Below, one piece after another: positions 1-5,948 of a stretch of DNA of 7,900 nucleotides (its first letter is position 1; every line of letters starts with the position of its first letter). A program made the position numbers and the translations under genes. The stretch covers positions 1 to 7,900 of the forward strand of contig JANQSK010000376.1 of assembly GCA_028284105.1 (NCBI GenBank), read 5' to 3'. The notes below the pieces were generated by a model. The model was not told the origin of the DNA. It ran no database searches and saw nothing but the letters and a program-made list of their open reading frames with translations. This stretch comes from Anaerolineae bacterium. GTDB taxonomy: Bacteria > Chloroflexota > Anaerolineae > Promineifilales > Promineifilaceae.

Positions 1-412
1 GATCACCGGTAATGATGTGAACGGGCACACCGAGCGGCTTGGCCTGCTCAGCGATCGTTCCAAGCACATCATCTGCTTCAAAACCATCCAGCTCCAAAAT
101 TGGAATATTAAGCGCTCTCAGAACCACTTTGATGCGATCAATTTGTAACCGTAGCTCATCAGGCATCTTCTCACGAGTGCCTTTGTATTCCTCAAACATG
201 TCATCACGAAATGTTCTGCCCACATCAAAGCTTACTGCAAAATATTGAGGCGGCTGATCTGCCAAAATGCGCTCAATAACTGTGCGAATAAAGCCATAGG
301 TTGCATTGGTTGGCTCGCCAGATTTCGTTGTGAATGCTTCGAGAGGTAACGCAAAAAACATGCGATACGCCAGCGCATGTCCATCAATTAAAACGAGTTG
401 GTTTACGGTCAT
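1..412 (-). CDS. polA: DNA polymerase I, N-terminal 5'-3' exonuclease part (partial)
   Basis: The gene begins at ATG 412-410 and runs off the left edge after 137 codons. My translation starts MTVNQLVLIDGHALAYR and matches the 5' nuclease (FEN-like) domain of bacterial DNA polymerase I. Metal-binding acidic residues are in the expected places: D10 in LIDG, D63 in SFDVGRTFRD, E112/D114/D115 in FEADDVLGT and D137 in ITGD. GEPTNATYGF and EEYKGTREKMP are also typical. This domain removes RNA primers and flaps during lagging-strand synthesis and repair; the polymerase domain would lie outside the window. The start is supported by position 1 of the family alignment and by AAAGGTG at 423-417. No other gene is close enough upstream to share its transcript. 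A stand-alone 5' nuclease cannot be excluded because the rest is not visible. Confidence 0.93.
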   Translation of the reverse strand, partial: MTVNQLVLIDGHALAYRMFFALPLEAFTTKSGEPTNATYGFIRTVIERILADQPPQYFAVSFDVGRTFRDDMFEEYKGTREKMPDELRLQIDRIKVVLRALNIPILELDGFEADDVLGTIAEQAKPLGVPVHIITGD

Positions 413-433
413 AGAACACCTTTACAAAATAGG

Positions 434-454
434 AAGGATGAAGGATGAAGGATA
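434..454. repeat. Three-copy heptamer tandem repeat AAGGATG in the polA leader
   Basis: AAGGATG, AAGGATG and AAGGATA follow each other without gaps. On the polA coding strand this reads as pyrimidine-rich CATCCTT units ending about 21 nt before the start codon. A similar seven-base, pyrimidine-rich array lies in the leader of the alkA-like gene at 4865-4913. The role is unknown. Confidence 0.7.
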
Positions 455-476
455 AAACAGGTATCATCTGTTTTAT
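452..476. repeat. Perfect 9-bp inverted repeat upstream of polA
   Basis: ATAAAACAG (452-460) and CTGTTTTAT (468-476) are exact reverse complements separated by GTATCAT. It could be a hairpin in the polA leader or a dimeric regulator site; nothing in the sequence decides between these. Confidence 0.55.
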
Positions 477-633
477 ATTTATTTTCTCTTTTCGTTGGGG
501 AATTTTACCACGAAACGGATGTTCTATGTAATGCGTTGACCACGAATAACCAATAGCAGACCACTAAGACGATAACAATTTATTGATCTGTTTTTCTATT
601 TGATTTTCTATTTCTTAAACGATACAAGTACAT

Positions 634-848
634 GGTCATTTCGAGGAAAGCGAATGACACGCTCTTCCCCACACTCCAAATGAAAGCGACGAGAAATCGC
701 TATCACCTAGCAAACATGAAGTGTACATTGGCAAATCAACTTGCAATATGCCAATGAAGAACTTAGTAAGCAAAAACCGCAGCGATTTCTCGTCGTTTAG
801 ATTTTTCTTGATTTAGGTTTCATTGAGGTCACTTCCCTCGAAATGACC
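634..848. repeat. Nested palindromic intergenic element (MITE-like), 215 bp
   Basis: Two 68-nt arms (634-701 and 781-848) face each other around a 79-nt centre. The outer ends pair as GGTCATTTCGAGG (634-646 with 836-848), and the similarity continues imperfectly to about 653/829. The inner ends pair perfectly as CGACGAGAAATCGCT (687-701 with 781-795). The middle of each arm does not pair. The centre holds a further hairpin, CATTGGCA (726-733) with TGCCAATG (749-756). There is no open reading frame, so if mobile it is non-autonomous. The ends resemble the dispersed GTCATTTCGAGCGAAGC-type intergenic repeats common in bacterial genomes. It lies just beyond the stop of the minus-strand gene at 887 and may also act as a 3' structure for that transcript. 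Confidence 0.75.
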
Positions 849-886
849 CATTATTGGAAAAGGTTTTTTATAGGCTTTTTGTAGTT

Positions 887-1969
887 TTAATTTGATAAAA
901 CCTGATTTTTTCTCGATTGACGGATTTTTTCTAAATCAAAGAGCGATACGCCTAAATAGCCTGCCAAACCCATCAAAATAACGGCCAGCCCACCAAACAT
1001 GAGCCATTGCCACATGGGGCGTTCTTGTGTGATCGCATCAGCTTGGTTAGGTATTGGTGATTCTAAAGCGTCACGGCCTTCAAAAATTTGAACATTGCTG
1101 GCTTCGCTTATTGAAAAGTCAAGCTGGTTTGTATAAGTCTGCCCTGTTTCGCCATATCGAAGAGATAAATCGGCCGTGTAGTTTCCGGCTATCAGTGCTT
1201 CGCTTTCAATGTAAATGGGGTATTCAATTTCAGTGTCAGGTAAAAAGGTATCGATTCGAAAACGACTATTTTGAACCCGCTCCCCAGCTTCATCTAAAAT
1301 AACCAAGCTTCCTGAGGGGCGCAGCAGTTCGGTGCCGCTATTACGCAAATTGAGATACAAAATTTGTTGGCTATCGTGCCCACCAAAGGCTAAATTGAGC
1401 ACATCAAGTTGTTCAACGGCCGTTCCTGGCAGATTGATTTGAACCGCAACGGCCGTTCTTGTTTGAATATCCACTTTAAAGCTAATTTCATTGCCAGCTT
1501 CATTTTGAACATCAACAACCTCACTGGCAGGCTCCATCACGATGTCACCCAGATGAGTCCCAGCGCGCACAGAATTGGGAACATGCACCACAAAGGAAAC
1601 AAACTTGCCTTCACCTGGACCAAGCGTTAATTGATCGCGTTCAATCTCAATCCAATTCCCAGCTCCCGTTTTGGCGTCGTTCCGCATTTTGAGGACAGTG
1701 CCCCCTGTGCCGCCTGTATCTGCATCAACAGCATACAAATCAACGGTGCCAGTCTCATTTCCGCGATTGACGATATACACTTGCCCTTCAATTTGACTGC
1801 CGAAATCACCATCAAGTTCAAAGTATGGCACAACCGTTTGACCATCAACGTCCAAAGCTTGCAGAGAAAAGCCACTGGTATTAACTTGGGCCACGGTTGG
1901 AGATGGGAATACGGCCGTTAAAATCAGACCAATCATTAAAGCAGTCAAATATTGTTTCACGTTCTTCAT
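887..1969 (-). CDS. DUF916/DUF3324-like surface protein (WxL peptidoglycan-binding type), C-terminally membrane anchored
   Basis: This 360-residue exported protein is partner to the WxL protein encoded just upstream. An N-terminal signal peptide (hydrophobic LTALMIGLILTAVFPSP, cleavage near TVAQ) is followed by a first beta-rich domain, about residues 33-150, containing NRGNETGTVDLYAVDA, the W-I-E stretch, LGPGEGKFVSFVVHVP and GTHLGDIV. These are hallmarks of the DUF916 (WxL peptidoglycan-binding) fold. A second beta domain, about 165-290 (LNLRNSGTELLRPSGSL, GNYTADLSLRYG), resembles DUF3324. One transmembrane helix (about 321-346) precedes a short positively charged tail. I chose ATG 1969 rather than in-frame TTG 1972 because GGAG at 1978-1975 sits 5 nt from the ATG and only 2 nt from the TTG. 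The family assignment is by pattern recall. In Firmicutes such proteins form cell-surface complexes with WxL proteins. Confidence 0.72.
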   Translation of the reverse strand: MKNVKQYLTALMIGLILTAVFPSPTVAQVNTSGFSLQALDVDGQTVVPYFELDGDFGSQIEGQVYIVNRGNETGTVDLYAVDADTGGTGGTVLKMRNDAKTGAGNWIEIERDQLTLGPGEGKFVSFVVHVPNSVRAGTHLGDIVMEPASEVVDVQNEAGNEISFKVDIQTRTAVAVQINLPGTAVEQLDVLNLAFGGHDSQQILYLNLRNSGTELLRPSGSLVILDEAGERVQNSRFRIDTFLPDTEIEYPIYIESEALIAGNYTADLSLRYGETGQTYTNQLDFSISEASNVQIFEGRDALESPIPNQADAITQERPMWQWLMFGGLAVILMGLAGYLGVSLFDLEKIRQSRKNQVLSN

Positions 1970-1978
1970 CAATGCTCC

Positions 1979-2024
1979 AAAAAGATTGGGAGAGTAATCG
2001 CTAACATCTCTTAAACTCCCAATC
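1979..2024 (-). terminator. Terminator- or attenuator-like hairpin between the two surface genes
   Basis: In the direction of transcription GATTGGGAG (2024-2016) can pair with CTCCCAATC (1992-1984), directly followed by five T residues (1983-1979). The loop is 23 nt, long for a classical terminator. A second ATTGGGAG just upstream offers an alternative 5' arm. The T run abuts the ribosome binding site of the downstream gene, so the hairpin could reduce read-through or affect its translation. Confidence 0.5.
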
Positions 2025-2043
2025 TCCCAATATCAGTAACCTT

Positions 2044-2628
2044 TTAAGGTGTATTCGCGATTGTCAGCGTAATTGTGCTGGTGTAGGTACCCGCATAAGT
2101 TGTCGCTGGAACAGCCAATTCAAAGGTAGGCGTAATCGTAAAATCACCCATGCCGGTGTTGGTTGCTGCATCAAAGAACTCAACGGCCGTTGGTGCCGTT
2201 GCGCCGGCTGGAACCGTAATCGAGTAGGCGTTGCCGTTGGTTGGATCAGTACAGGTTGTACCATCACAGGCGGTTGTCACACCAGTAATGGACATCGCAG
2301 TGGTTGGCAATGTGTTCGACCCATTGGTGAACGTAGTAGAGGTCACTTCTAAATGCCAGCCAGCCCCCGACCCGCGCAAATCTTGTACATCAATATCAAT
2401 ACTGTCGCTGGTTGTTTGGGCAGACCCGTTCAGCGTAATGCCAGGGAATGCGGGATTATCTACGGCTGACATGGTAAGCGAGCCCCCAGTCACTGCCAAT
2501 GAGCCGGTTACGTCATCGGCAAAGCCAGTTGCGACTAAGCCAACGAGTAAAATCACCGTACCTGCTATCCCACTTAAAGTGAGTCGTTGCCACTTTTTGG
2601 CAACAAAACGACGAGAAAAATCAAACAT
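2044..2628 (-). CDS. Secreted WxL-domain surface protein
   Basis: This 194-residue protein has a basic N-terminus, a hydrophobic signal segment (about residues 17-35) and a likely cleavage site before DDVTG. The mature part is Thr/Ser/Gly-rich and acidic. The segment DLRGSGAGWHLEVTST carries WHL at 91-93, the first WxL signature, and the end (YAGTYTSTITLTIANTP) matches the typical C-terminal strand of WxL domains, although the second tryptophan seen in Firmicutes members is replaced here. Two cysteines (121 and 126) could form a disulfide. WxL domains attach proteins non-covalently to the cell wall. AGGAG at 2640-2636 lies 7 nt before the ATG. The DUF916-like gene follows 74 nt downstream on the same strand, the usual genetic company of WxL genes. 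An alternative is another short beta-sandwich surface protein such as a CalY/TasA type. Confidence 0.7.
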   Translation of the reverse strand: MFDFSRRFVAKKWQRLTLSGIAGTVILLVGLVATGFADDVTGSLAVTGGSLTMSAVDNPAFPGITLNGSAQTTSDSIDIDVQDLRGSGAGWHLEVTSTTFTNGSNTLPTTAMSITGVTTACDGTTCTDPTNGNAYSITVPAGATAPTAVEFFDAATNTGMGDFTITPTFELAVPATTYAGTYTSTITLTIANTP

Positions 2629-2766
2629 TTTTAGACTCCTAAAACATGTGGGTTTCTGTTCTGCTCAACACCCCCACAACTATGCCTTGGGCCAACCTGT
2701 TATTTCTTTTGCTCAATGGTTGGTAGGTCAAAGCGCCAATATTCACTCGCGCGATTTGCAGACTCA

Positions 2767-2793
2767 ATTCTAATAGCAGCACCAATAAATCAA
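2767..2793 (-). promoter_or_regulatory. Possible sigma-70 promoter for the surface-protein pair
   Basis: On the minus strand TTGATT (2793-2788) is followed after 15 nt by TAGAAT (2772-2767). The -10 is a five-of-six match, but the -35 is only four of six and the spacing is short. It would give a leader of about 130 nt. This is a weak call. Confidence 0.3.
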
Positions 2794-2959
2794 GGTTGCT
2801 TTTATGAATGTTGTTGTTGGTTTATTCGTGGATTGGCTCCACCACAAATCTGCCGTACTGCGCGAACTACAAGTTGCAGTATAGGAGACATCTGGCCATG
2901 TTGCGTAAATGGGGCGTGAAGAGATTCTGCGTTGGGACTACTCGACTACTTCCTCATCG

Positions 2960-3120
2960 TGTCATGCAGAGTGGACTCACAAAAAAGCATTACCAAAAGG
3001 CAAGCCGAAGCATCTATGTGAAGTCAACTTTGGCATTATATAATTGCGTTTCAAATGTGGAGATGTCTCGGCTTGTTTATTGGGTTAGCCTGTTTCTGGG
3101 GTTCACCGCTCGACATGACA
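2960..3120. repeat. Inverted pair of head-spacer-tail intergenic repeats
   Basis: The left arm (2960-3015) begins TGTCATGCAGAG and ends AAGCCGAAGCATCT (3002-3015). The right arm, on the opposite strand (3120-3061), begins TGTCATGTCGAG and ends AAGCCGAGACATCT. Heads and tails match, while the 30-35 nt between them differ. The 45-nt centre contains ATTATATAAT, a perfect palindrome. The build is the same as in the element at 634-848, although the tails are different sequences. It contains no gene. Confidence 0.65.
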
Positions 3121-3164
3121 TTTGGGGAAAAACGGCCGTTTCCATCCAACACCCACCCCACAAT

Positions 3165-3243
3165 TGTCATCTTGAGCGAAGCGCCATTGCATCATCACAC
3201 AAATGCGATGCTCCCTCAGCGAAGTCGAAAGATCGCTGAGACA
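3165..3243 (+). repeat. Single head-spacer-tail intergenic repeat
   Basis: TGTCATCTTGAGCGAAGCG opens the element and CAGCGAAGTCGAAAGATCGC closes it. The seven-mer AGCGAAG occurs at both inner edges (3175-3181 and 3218-3224) around a 36-nt spacer. A perfect 7-bp inverted repeat, CTCAGCG/CGCTGAG (3215-3221, 3234-3240), lies at the tail. It looks like a third, unpaired member of the repeat class seen at 634-848 and 2960-3120. Confidence 0.6.
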
Positions 3244-3293
3244 GTCCAATAATTACGTTTTTTCTGGTAAATCAAACAGACAGATCATTGAGA

Positions 3294-3323
3294 AATTGGA
3301 CCCCCGCCTTCGCGGGGGTGACA
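3294..3323. repeat. Hairpin repeat (TTGGA...CCCGC...TGACA type) at the operon end
   Basis: ACCCCCGC (3300-3307) and GCGGGGGT (3312-3319) form a perfect 8-bp stem closed by CTTC. The flanks, TTGGA on the left and TGACA on the right, recur around the hairpin at 6470-6489. It lies about 30 nt beyond the stop of the minus-strand RDD gene and may block or end its transcript, but a proper T run follows only on the plus strand (ATTTTT). Confidence 0.65.
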
Positions 3324-3352
3324 TTTTTAAGAGGATTAGAAATCTTATTAAT

Positions 3353-3901
3353 TCACGGCCGTTTTTCCACAACCGTACGCGCAATCAAATCATGAACACT
3401 TTGGCGCTGTGGGGTTTGGATGAGTACCAACACATACAGAATCAAGACGATAAACCCAACAATAAACCCTGGTCGAAATCCAGCATTCGGATCATTGAGG
3501 ATCGGTGTAGGCAGCATAAAGGTGAGATGGAATATTTCCCAAGGCAATAACTTAATGATGGTACGAGTAATGATTTGGTTAAGCTGAGCATGTTCTCCAT
3601 CTTCTGAATAAAGCGCTAAACCCATGAGTCGTTTCCCTATTGTGGCACCACGCGGTGAGCGTTCTTGTAGGATGAAGTAAAGCCAAATGGGAATAGAAAC
3701 GGTCAAGAACACCCAACCATAAATCAACCAGCCGTTATTACTGGCCGCCATTTGGTTGAATGGATAGCCGTCGGTTAGGAGAAACAAGCCCCATTGAGCC
3801 ACTTGCACTACAATCATCAACAGCGTCACGTCAATAAAATAGGCGATAATGCGTTGAACAATGACTTTTTTATCTGATTCAAATCGATTAAGAAGTGTCA
3901 T
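3353..3901 (-). CDS. RDD-family membrane protein
   Basis: The 182-residue protein has the features of the RDD family: R17 and D24 in the first helix (QRIIAYFIDVTLLMIVVQVA), the motif GATIGKRLMGLALY at 85-98, RTIIKLLPW after it, and the C-terminal RQSVHDLIARTVV at 166-178. Hydrophobic helices lie at about 14-42, 57-78 and 143-162. RDD proteins are poorly understood inner-membrane proteins, sometimes tied to ion or stress tolerance; no substrate can be named. It is the last gene of the operon, its ATG lying 2 nt after the stop of the winged-helix gene, with AGGAAG upstream inside that gene. Its TGA stop shares one base with an ACGGCCGT copy at 3355-3362. Confidence 0.85.
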   Translation of the reverse strand: MTLLNRFESDKKVIVQRIIAYFIDVTLLMIVVQVAQWGLFLLTDGYPFNQMAASNNGWLIYGWVFLTVSIPIWLYFILQERSPRGATIGKRLMGLALYSEDGEHAQLNQIITRTIIKLLPWEIFHLTFMLPTPILNDPNAGFRPGFIVGFIVLILYVLVLIQTPQRQSVHDLIARTVVEKRP

Positions 3902-3903
3902 GT

Positions 3904-4218
3904 TTACTCTTCCTTTTGCATATTGTCAGCCTGTGCCAAGATGGCTTCGAGCATCGCAACATGGTCTTGAAACTTTTGCCGACCTAAGGGTGTCGCTTTT
4001 ATAAATGTCTGTGGCTTTCTGGCCACAAATGTTTTGTTTAAATGGACATAGTTGGCATCTTCGAGCTTGCGAATATGCGTCCCGAGATTGCCATCTGAAA
4101 GATCGAGCGTATCGCGCAAGGTCGTAAACCCCATCTGAGCTTCTTCATCTTGCGCCACTAAAATGGCCATAATTTGCAGCCGTACAGGTTGGTGGATCAG
4201 TTTATCGAGCTGAGCCAT
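3904..4218 (-). CDS. Winged-helix transcriptional regulator (PF13601-like)
   Basis: This small one-domain DNA-binding protein has 104 residues. LDKLIHQPVRLQIMAIL opens the domain, the helix-turn-helix is FTTLRDTLDLSDGNLGTHIRKLEDANYV (31-58), and the wing is about 60-76 (KTFVARKPQTFIKATPLGR). DGNLxxH and the RKPQT wing are typical of the MarR/ArsR-like HTH_34 family. GAGAGG at 4232-4227 sits 8 nt before the ATG. It is the middle gene of a tight operon, 4 nt after the membrane-protein gene. Such regulators commonly control their own operon, and the repeated TACTTTGTA at 4793-4818 is a plausible target. The ligand or signal is unknown. Confidence 0.85.
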   Translation of the reverse strand: MAQLDKLIHQPVRLQIMAILVAQDEEAQMGFTTLRDTLDLSDGNLGTHIRKLEDANYVHLNKTFVARKPQTFIKATPLGRQKFQDHVAMLEAILAQADNMQKEE

Positions 4219-4222
4219 TCAG

Positions 4223-4777
4223 TTAACCTCTCACCTGCATCACGAGGCCAGCTAACAGCATGCCACCACCGCCAATCAAACCCATCAGCAGGCCAAACAA
4301 CGGTAAAAACAGACTGTAAATCAGCATTGCAATGAGTGTGCTCAATATTCCTGTCCAAACTAAGGTAGATTGCTTGAGGATGATGCCGTTAACGACGGTA
4401 GCAAAGGTAATGAATGTGATGGCCAATACGGCCGTTTGTTCCCACCGCATCGGGTCCGCCAAATAAAGCCATAGCAAACCAAATCCAAATAGAGCCGGAT
4501 AAAACCACCCCAATACCGGTCCCGTTTGCGTGTACTGCACCTTTTGCCCAAGACGAATCCCCACAAAAGCAGATAATCCACCACCAATGCCACACAGGAC
4601 AAACCACAGCCATCCCAGCGGAAACGAGGTTCCTTGGTGGCTCAATAAAAAACCGACTAACCAAACCAAGCCCCAAATGATAAAAAACCAACCAACCTCG
4701 CGTCGACCAATAGCTTGACTTGATTGTTGACTCTCTTGAATTTGTTTCAACGCAGCTTGTGCATCTTTTGAATTCAT
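4223..4777 (-). CDS. Multi-pass membrane protein, first gene of the regulator operon
   Basis: The protein has 184 residues: a short polar, Gln-rich N-terminus (MNSKDAQAALKQIQESQQSS) followed by about six hydrophobic helices near 28-46, 54-75, 88-107, 115-134, 138-157 and 158-181. No enzymatic motif is visible and I cannot name a substrate. An in-frame ATG further out (4846) would add 23 residues, but it overlaps the promoter. ATG 4777 has GAGG at 4786-4783, 5 nt away, so I chose it. The genetic company, a membrane protein directly before an HTH_34 regulator, is frequent in Anaerolineae-like genomes (from memory) and suggests the two form one regulatory unit, perhaps sensing membrane state. 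Confidence 0.75.
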   Translation of the reverse strand: MNSKDAQAALKQIQESQQSSQAIGRREVGWFFIIWGLVWLVGFLLSHQGTSFPLGWLWFVLCGIGGGLSAFVGIRLGQKVQYTQTGPVLGWFYPALFGFGLLWLYLADPMRWEQTAVLAITFITFATVVNGIILKQSTLVWTGILSTLIAMLIYSLFLPLFGLLMGLIGGGGMLLAGLVMQVRG

Positions 4778-4792
4778 ATCAACCTCGCAAAT

Positions 4793-4820
4793 TACAAAGT
4801 ACTTTGCAATACAAAGTATT
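4793..4820 (-). promoter_or_regulatory. Operator-like direct and inverted repeats (TACTTTGTA)
   Basis: On the minus strand TACTTTGTA occurs twice, at 4818-4810 and 4801-4793, with starts 17 nt apart. The first copy lies within the near-symmetric AATACTTTGTATT (4820-4808), and AAAGTACTTT (4796-4805) is a perfect palindrome overlapping the second. The array spans from the edge of the -10 box to just before the ribosome binding site of the operon, an ideal place for repression by the operon's own winged-helix protein. Confidence 0.6.
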
Positions 4821-4846
4821 CTAAAACAAATTAACACAATTGTCAA
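4818..4846 (-). promoter_or_regulatory. Sigma-70 promoter of the membrane protein/regulator/RDD operon
   Basis: A perfect -35 TTGACA (4846-4841) is followed after exactly 17 nt by TAGAAT (4823-4818), a five-of-six -10. Transcription would start near 4811, giving a leader of about 33 nt that includes the operator-like repeats. Confidence 0.75.
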
Positions 4847-4864
4847 TCAACAAATACAAACACC

Positions 4865-4913
4865 TTGTCTCTTCTCTCTTGTCTCTTCTCTCTTCTCTCT
4901 TCTCTTTTCTCCC
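4865..4913 (+). repeat. Seven-unit heptamer tandem repeat TT(C/G)TCTC
   Basis: The 49 bases divide exactly into seven units: TTGTCTC, TTCTCTC, TTGTCTC, TTCTCTC, TTCTCTC, TTCTCTT, TTCTCCC. The first four make two 14-base copies. The tract is almost pure pyrimidine on the plus strand. It lies between the divergent operon promoter and the alkA-like gene, ending 27 nt before the ATG. Copy number may vary between strains by slippage; an effect on transcription or translation is conjecture. Confidence 0.85.
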
Positions 4914-4940
4914 ACCCGTCTTTGTGTTAAAAATCAAACC

Positions 4941-5555
4941 ATGAACGCATTAACGGGAACCATCTATAAACAAGCCCTCGAAGAACTAGCTGAAAAAGAC
5001 CCAGACCTTGCCCAAATCTATTGGACCCTTGGCGAACCTCCACTTTGGCCGCGCGAACCAGGCTTCCCAACCTTAATTCACATCATTTTGGAACAACAGG
5101 TCTCCTTGGCCTCTGCCCAAGCAGCCTTTGACAAACTTCTGGTTATGGCAAGTCCGCTCACGCCAGACTCTTTTTTAGCATTAGATGATCTACAGCTACG
5201 AGAAGCAGGTTTTAGTCGGCAAAAGACAAAATACGGCCGTTTTCTGGCTGAAGCGATTCAAAGTGGCCAGCTTAACCTCGACAGTCTTCCCCACCTACCC
5301 GATGAAGAGGTTCGTGCACAGCTCACTGCAATTAAGGGAATTGGGCCATGGACAGCTGACGTTTATCTGCTGATGGTCTTGAAAAGACCTGATGTGTGGC
5401 CTGTGGGTGATTTAGCCCTTCAAGTCGCCGCACAGCAAATCAAAGGTTTACCCAACCGCCCCAAAGCAGCTGAGCTTGAAGAAATTGGTGAAGCGTGGCG
5501 ACCATGGCGTGCAGTGGCAGCTCGTTTGCTTTGGCATTTCTATCTAAGCAAATAG
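4941..5555 (+). CDS. DNA-3-methyladenine glycosylase II (AlkA-type HhH-GPD protein)
   Basis: The 204-residue protein is a base-excision repair glycosylase that should remove alkylated purines such as 3-methyladenine. Seen motifs: HIILEQQVSLASAQAAFDKL (47-66), the family's substrate-side helices; the helix-hairpin-helix LTAIKGIGPWTADVYLLMVL (128-147); and D157 in WPVGDLAL, the position of the catalytic aspartate. It lacks the extra N-terminal domain and Ada-like part of E. coli AlkA, as do many short bacterial homologues. The ATG is preceded by AAAAATCAAACC with no Shine-Dalgarno sequence, but the first in-frame methionine fits the family start. It appears to be a single gene, divergent from the operon at 4777 and 63 nt ahead of the cupin. 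YGR at 98-100 is encoded by an ACGGCCGT copy. Confidence 0.88.
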   Translation: MNALTGTIYKQALEELAEKDPDLAQIYWTLGEPPLWPREPGFPTLIHIILEQQVSLASAQAAFDKLLVMASPLTPDSFLALDDLQLREAGFSRQKTKYGRFLAEAIQSGQLNLDSLPHLPDEEVRAQLTAIKGIGPWTADVYLLMVLKRPDVWPVGDLALQVAAQQIKGLPNRPKAAELEEIGEAWRPWRAVAARLLWHFYLSK

Positions 5556-5618
5556 GTTTACTGATCGTTTTCCCATCTCCTGCTTGACACAAAAACCTTA
5601 TTCCTCAAAACTATTCCA

Positions 5619-5948
5619 ATGATTCATCAATCAATTGATTCCAAATTAGACAAAGGCTGGTTTGTGGGGCCATGGAATTCGAATGTTCCTGTTCCGGTTG
5701 GTTATGCGAATGAAGGCATCGATTTGCTTCATTACCACGAACAGATGTATGAAATTTATCTGGTCGCTAAAGGGACAAGCACCATCCTAGTAGACAAAAC
5801 GGCCGTTCATTTAAAAGCTGGCGATATGATCGTGTTGGAACCCAATGAACTGCACACCTTCACCGAAAGCTCAGAAGATTATTTACACTTTGTCATTCAT
5901 GCGCCATTTGTAAAGGGTGACAAAGTCATCGTGGAGAAAACGACATGA
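5619..5948 (+). CDS. Small single-domain cupin protein
   Basis: This is a 109-residue one-domain cupin. The first motif is HYHEQMYEIYLVAKG with H38, H40 and E45, followed by G52 at the expected distance. The second is GDMIVLEPNELHTF with H79 as the fourth metal ligand. All four ligands are present, so a metal-binding fold is likely, but single-domain cupins range from enzymes to binding proteins and the substrate cannot be read from sequence. The ATG has no Shine-Dalgarno sequence upstream. TTGACA at 5584-5589 is a perfect -35 box, but no good -10 follows, so a very short leader is only possible. Its stop overlaps the start of the next gene (ATGA), implying joint translation. Confidence 0.8.
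   Translation: MIHQSIDSKLDKGWFVGPWNSNVPVPVGYANEGIDLLHYHEQMYEIYLVAKGTSTILVDKTAVHLKAGDMIVLEPNELHTFTESSEDYLHFVIHAPFVKGDKVIVEKTT

Larger units (their letters stand above)
413..886. other. Non-coding stretch between polA and the surface-protein genes
   Basis: No credible gene is seen on either strand. The stretch holds the polA leader (heptamer repeat and small inverted repeat) and a long nested palindrome at 634-848. Between 477 and 633 it is AT-rich and I see no convincing promoter: TTGGTT (553-548) and TACATA (530-525), 17 nt apart on the minus strand, are only a weak sigma-70-like match that could serve polA. Confidence 0.6.
2629..3352. other. Non-coding stretch with several dispersed repeats
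   Basis: I see no credible gene here. Its left part is the probable leader of the WxL gene, with short inverted repeats on the coding strand: GTGGG/CCCAC (2648-2652, 2673-2677) and CCAACC/GGTTGG (2692-2697, 2718-2723). Its right part (2960-3320) is filled by three repeat elements listed separately and one ACGGCCGT copy. I do not recognise a riboswitch. Confidence 0.6.

Noticed and set aside
39..248. Plus-strand open frame of 69 codons
   Set aside because: It is antisense to the clearly conserved polA reading frame.
2629..2760. Riboswitch in the leader of the WxL gene
   Set aside because: GGTAGGT-like and GCAAA-like words drew attention, but they are on the wrong strands or out of order for a c-di-GMP riboswitch, and no known fold could be drawn.
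2231..2773. Plus-strand open frame of 180 codons
   Set aside because: It lies antisense to the WxL gene and its leader. The minus-strand gene has a signal peptide, a family motif and a ribosome binding site.
3016..3060. Promoter at the ATTATATAAT palindrome
   Set aside because: TATAAT is present on both strands, but no -35 box lies at a suitable distance on either.
2808..3239. Plus-strand open frame of 143 codons
   Set aside because: It runs through two dispersed repeat elements, has no ribosome binding site and no family-like sequence. Its C-terminal part is simply a translated intergenic repeat.
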